Positions 62,091 through 64,000 of a stretch of 64,000 nt of DNA are shown in pieces. Each line of letters opens with the position of its first letter. Within the stretch, counting starts at the first letter, position 1. The notes beneath the pieces were generated by a model. That model did not search any database. It was not told where the DNA came from and worked only from the letters and a program-made list of their open reading frames with translations. The DNA is from G965197005 sp965197005. Lineage in GTDB: Bacteria; Pseudomonadota; Gammaproteobacteria; Pseudomonadales; Oceanobacteraceae. A program made the position numbers and the translations under genes. The DNA is taken from assembly GCA_965197005.1 (NCBI GenBank), contig OZ239982.1, positions 1,612,001 to 1,676,000 on the forward strand. Direction: 5' to 3'.

Positions 62091-62408
62091 TTATTCGTCT
62101 ACTGGCGTAATTTGACATTTAAGAGGATAGTCATTGTCTCTTGCATATTGATTTGCCAAAGCCGCTTTTGTTTCTGCAATATCTTTAGTATAGATGCCAC
62201 ACACAGCTTTGCCTTTTTTATGTATCCGTAACATAACTTGGGTAGCGGCTTCTACTTCCATTGCAAAAATACTTTGCAAAATCTCTACCACAAAATCCAT
62301 TGGCGTATAATCATCATTTAACATAATGACTGCATAACGTAGTGGCGGCCTTAATATACAGGCTTCAGGCACTTGCGCTAAGTCACCTGCAAAATCATTT
62401 TTACTCAT
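62091..62408 (-). CDS. clpS: ATP-dependent Clp protease adaptor ClpS
   Basis: A 105-residue adaptor that recognises N-terminal Leu, Phe, Tyr and Trp and delivers such proteins to ClpA. Family motifs are VIMLNDDYTPMDFVVEIL and HKKGKAVCGIYTKDIAETK. I use ATG 62408; the longer frame begins at a TTG and adds six unlikely residues. It sits between icd and clpA on the same strand. Confidence 0.96.
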   Translation of the reverse strand: MSKNDFAGDLAQVPEACILRPPLRYAVIMLNDDYTPMDFVVEILQSIFAMEVEAATQVMLRIHKKGKAVCGIYTKDIAETKAALANQYARDNDYPLKCQITPVDE

Positions 62409-62430
62409 AGCATTTACCAGAAACAACAGG

Positions 62431-64000
62431 TTATAGGCTATCTATAACCTGATTAAGCGTTGGGCTGGCACGCATAATAAGCTCAACTTTTTCCGCTTGC
62501 GGATGATAATAGCCGCCCAAATCAACTTCTTCGCCCTGTGAGGCTTTAAATTCCGCTACAATATCGCTACGCCCTGCATTTAACTGCTTAGCAACCTGAA
62601 TAAAGGTAGCTTGCAATTGCTCATCTTCATCTTGGCGAGACAATGCCTCTGCCCAATATAACGCTAAATAATAGTGACTTCCTCGGTTATCCAACTCGCC
62701 TACATGTCGTAAGGGAGAACGGTTAAGCTCTAAAAAGCGTCCCGTCGCTTCATTTAATGCTTTTGCAAGCACCTGTGTTTTGTGGTTTTGAGTTTTTTTA
62801 CCCAAATCCTCTAAAGAGACCGTTAGTGCCAAAAATTCACCCAAAGAATCCCAACGTAAATGTCCTTCTTCTGCCAGTTGCTGTGCATGCTTAGGTGCAG
62901 AACCACCAGCACCTGTTTCATACAAACCACCTCCACTTAAAAGAGGGACAATTGAGAGCATTTTAGCACTTGTGCCTAATTCTAAAATGGGAAATAAATC
63001 CGTTAAATAATCCCGCAAGACATTGCCTGTTACAGAGATAACGTCCTCTCCTTTTTGTATTTTCTCAAGTGTTTTTTGGGTTGCAAGAACAGGATTTAAA
63101 ATTTCTAAATCAAGGTCTTCTGTACTAAATTCAGACAAATATTTATTAACCAATTCAATTAAGTTACGATCATGAGCACGTTTTTCATCTAACCAAAAAA
63201 TGGTTAATTTGCCCGTTGCCTTAGCTCGTTCAACGGCTAAGCGAACCCAGTCTTTAATGGCTTCATCTTTGGTTTGACACATGCGCCAAATATCACCCTG
63301 TTCAACCTGATGTTGCATTAACACCGTCCCATCTTCAGCAATCACTTCCACCACGCCTGCTGCTGGAATCTCAAACGTTTTATCATGTGAGCCATATTCC
63401 TCGGCTTTTTTTGCCATCAAACCCACATTTGCCACATTGCCCATCGTGGTTACATCAAATGCCCCATGCGCTTTACAAAATTCAATAGTTGCTTGATATA
63501 CACCCGCATAAGAGCGATCTGGAATCATGGCCAAGGTATCATGTAACTGACCATCAGCACCCCACATCTGACCTGAAGCACGAATGGCAGCAGGCATAGA
63601 CGCATCAACAATCACATCATTTGGCATGTGTAAGTTGGTAATGCCCTTATCTGAATTGACCATAGCCAAACGGGGGCGTTTTTCATACAGTTTTTGAATA
63701 TCAACCTTAATAGCTCGGCGTCGCTCTTTATCTAAATTTGCCAATTTTCTATACAGTGCAGCAATGCCATTATTTGGGTTAACTTTCAACTCTTTAAGTT
63801 CTTTTTCATATTTGCTAAAAATCTCAGCATAAAAGACAGATACAGCATGTCCAAATAAAATAGGATCTGAAACTTTCATCATCGTGGCTTTTAAATGCAA
63901 TGACAGCAAAGAATCATCTTTTTGTGCTTTATCAATGGCTTGCGAATAAAATGCTCGTAGTGCTTTGACATTCATTACCGCAGCATCAATGACTTCTCCA
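62431..64000 (-). CDS. icd: monomeric NADP-dependent isocitrate dehydrogenase (5' end outside the window)
   Basis: The visible 522 residues are the C-terminal two thirds of a monomeric-type enzyme of about 740 residues. The frame stays open through the window edge, so the Met at 63975 is internal. Features include the central MIPDRSYAGVYQATIEFCKAHGAFD region, IFWLDEKRAHDRN and the late SPLRHVGELDNRGSHYYLALYWAEAL. It oxidises isocitrate to 2-oxoglutarate in the TCA cycle. It is unrelated in fold length to the dimeric Icd. It lies next to clpS, an order I recall from Pseudomonas. Confidence 0.93.
   Translation of the reverse strand, partial: GEVIDAAVMNVKALRAFYSQAIDKAQKDDSLLSLHLKATMMKVSDPILFGHAVSVFYAEIFSKYEKELKELKVNPNNGIAALYRKLANLDKERRRAIKVDIQKLYEKRPRLAMVNSDKGITNLHMPNDVIVDASMPAAIRASGQMWGADGQLHDTLAMIPDRSYAGVYQATIEFCKAHGAFDVTTMGNVANVGLMAKKAEEYGSHDKTFEIPAAGVVEVIAEDGTVLMQHQVEQGDIWRMCQTKDEAIKDWVRLAVERAKATGKLTIFWLDEKRAHDRNLIELVNKYLSEFSTEDLDLEILNPVLATQKTLEKIQKGEDVISVTGNVLRDYLTDLFPILELGTSAKMLSIVPLLSGGGLYETGAGGSAPKHAQQLAEEGHLRWDSLGEFLALTVSLEDLGKKTQNHKTQVLAKALNEATGRFLELNRSPLRHVGELDNRGSHYYLALYWAEALSRQDEDEQLQATFIQVAKQLNAGRSDIVAEFKASQGEEVDLGGYYHPQAEKVELIMRASPTLNQVIDSL

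Overview
The window is a low-GC (roughly 40 % by eye) chromosomal segment of a gammaproteobacterium. The evidence is gene content and order: a complete Na+-pumping NADH:quinone reductase operon (nqrABCDEF), nhaB, an nqr / long GAPDH / mfd / csiV block, an aat / ftsK / lolA / rarA / crcB / serS block and an infA / clpA / clpS / monomeric icd block. The last three are arranged much as I remember them in Pseudomonas-type genomes. I cannot name the genus; the short tandem repeats and the large lipoproteins make me think of Thiotrichales-like bacteria, but this is a guess.

Layout. 0-13.5 kb holds ordinary housekeeping and transport genes: a YgjP-like metallopeptidase, a UPF0149 protein, panE-like reductase, a Lon-like protease, an SLC13-type permease, acuI, sohB, an SCP2 protein and nhaB. 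It also contains a split, catalytically degenerate REP-associated transposase relative (2851-3932). 13.5-30.4 kb is an accessory region: heptanucleotide repeat arrays, palindromic elements, one full and one truncated copy of an AAA-like/PD-(D/E)XK gene, four large lipoproteins in two paralogous pairs (13-repeat RCC1-type and ELWxTDGTxxGT-type), and a NarL-type response regulator divergent from two overlapping, partly gene-converted membrane histidine kinases. 30.4-49 kb is conserved core: nqrFEDCBA, GAPDH, mfd, csiV, serS, crcB, rarA, lolA, ftsK, aat. 49-59.5 kb is a vps-II-like exopolysaccharide module (initiating phosphotransferase, VanZ protein, outer-membrane barrel, Wza-like export protein, Wzc-like tyrosine kinase, VpsP-like protein) with a divergent arm (Ala-rich exported protein, Wzy/ligase, PPP-type phosphatase). 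It sits between aat and infA. 59.5-64 kb is infA, clpA, clpS and the 3' part of icd.

How the parts may work together. Na+-NQR and NhaB point to a sodium-cycling cell. The most system-like stretch is 13.9-28.3 kb. Two 24-nt palindromes with identical 8-nt arms (CAACCCCC/GGGGGTTG) lie on both sides of the response-regulator gene: one upstream of the lipoprotein operon, one in the divergent regulator/kinase promoter region. I infer that the regulator may bind these sites and control a surface lipoprotein set of predicted beta-propellers. That link is a hypothesis. No tRNA, rRNA or CRISPR was seen.
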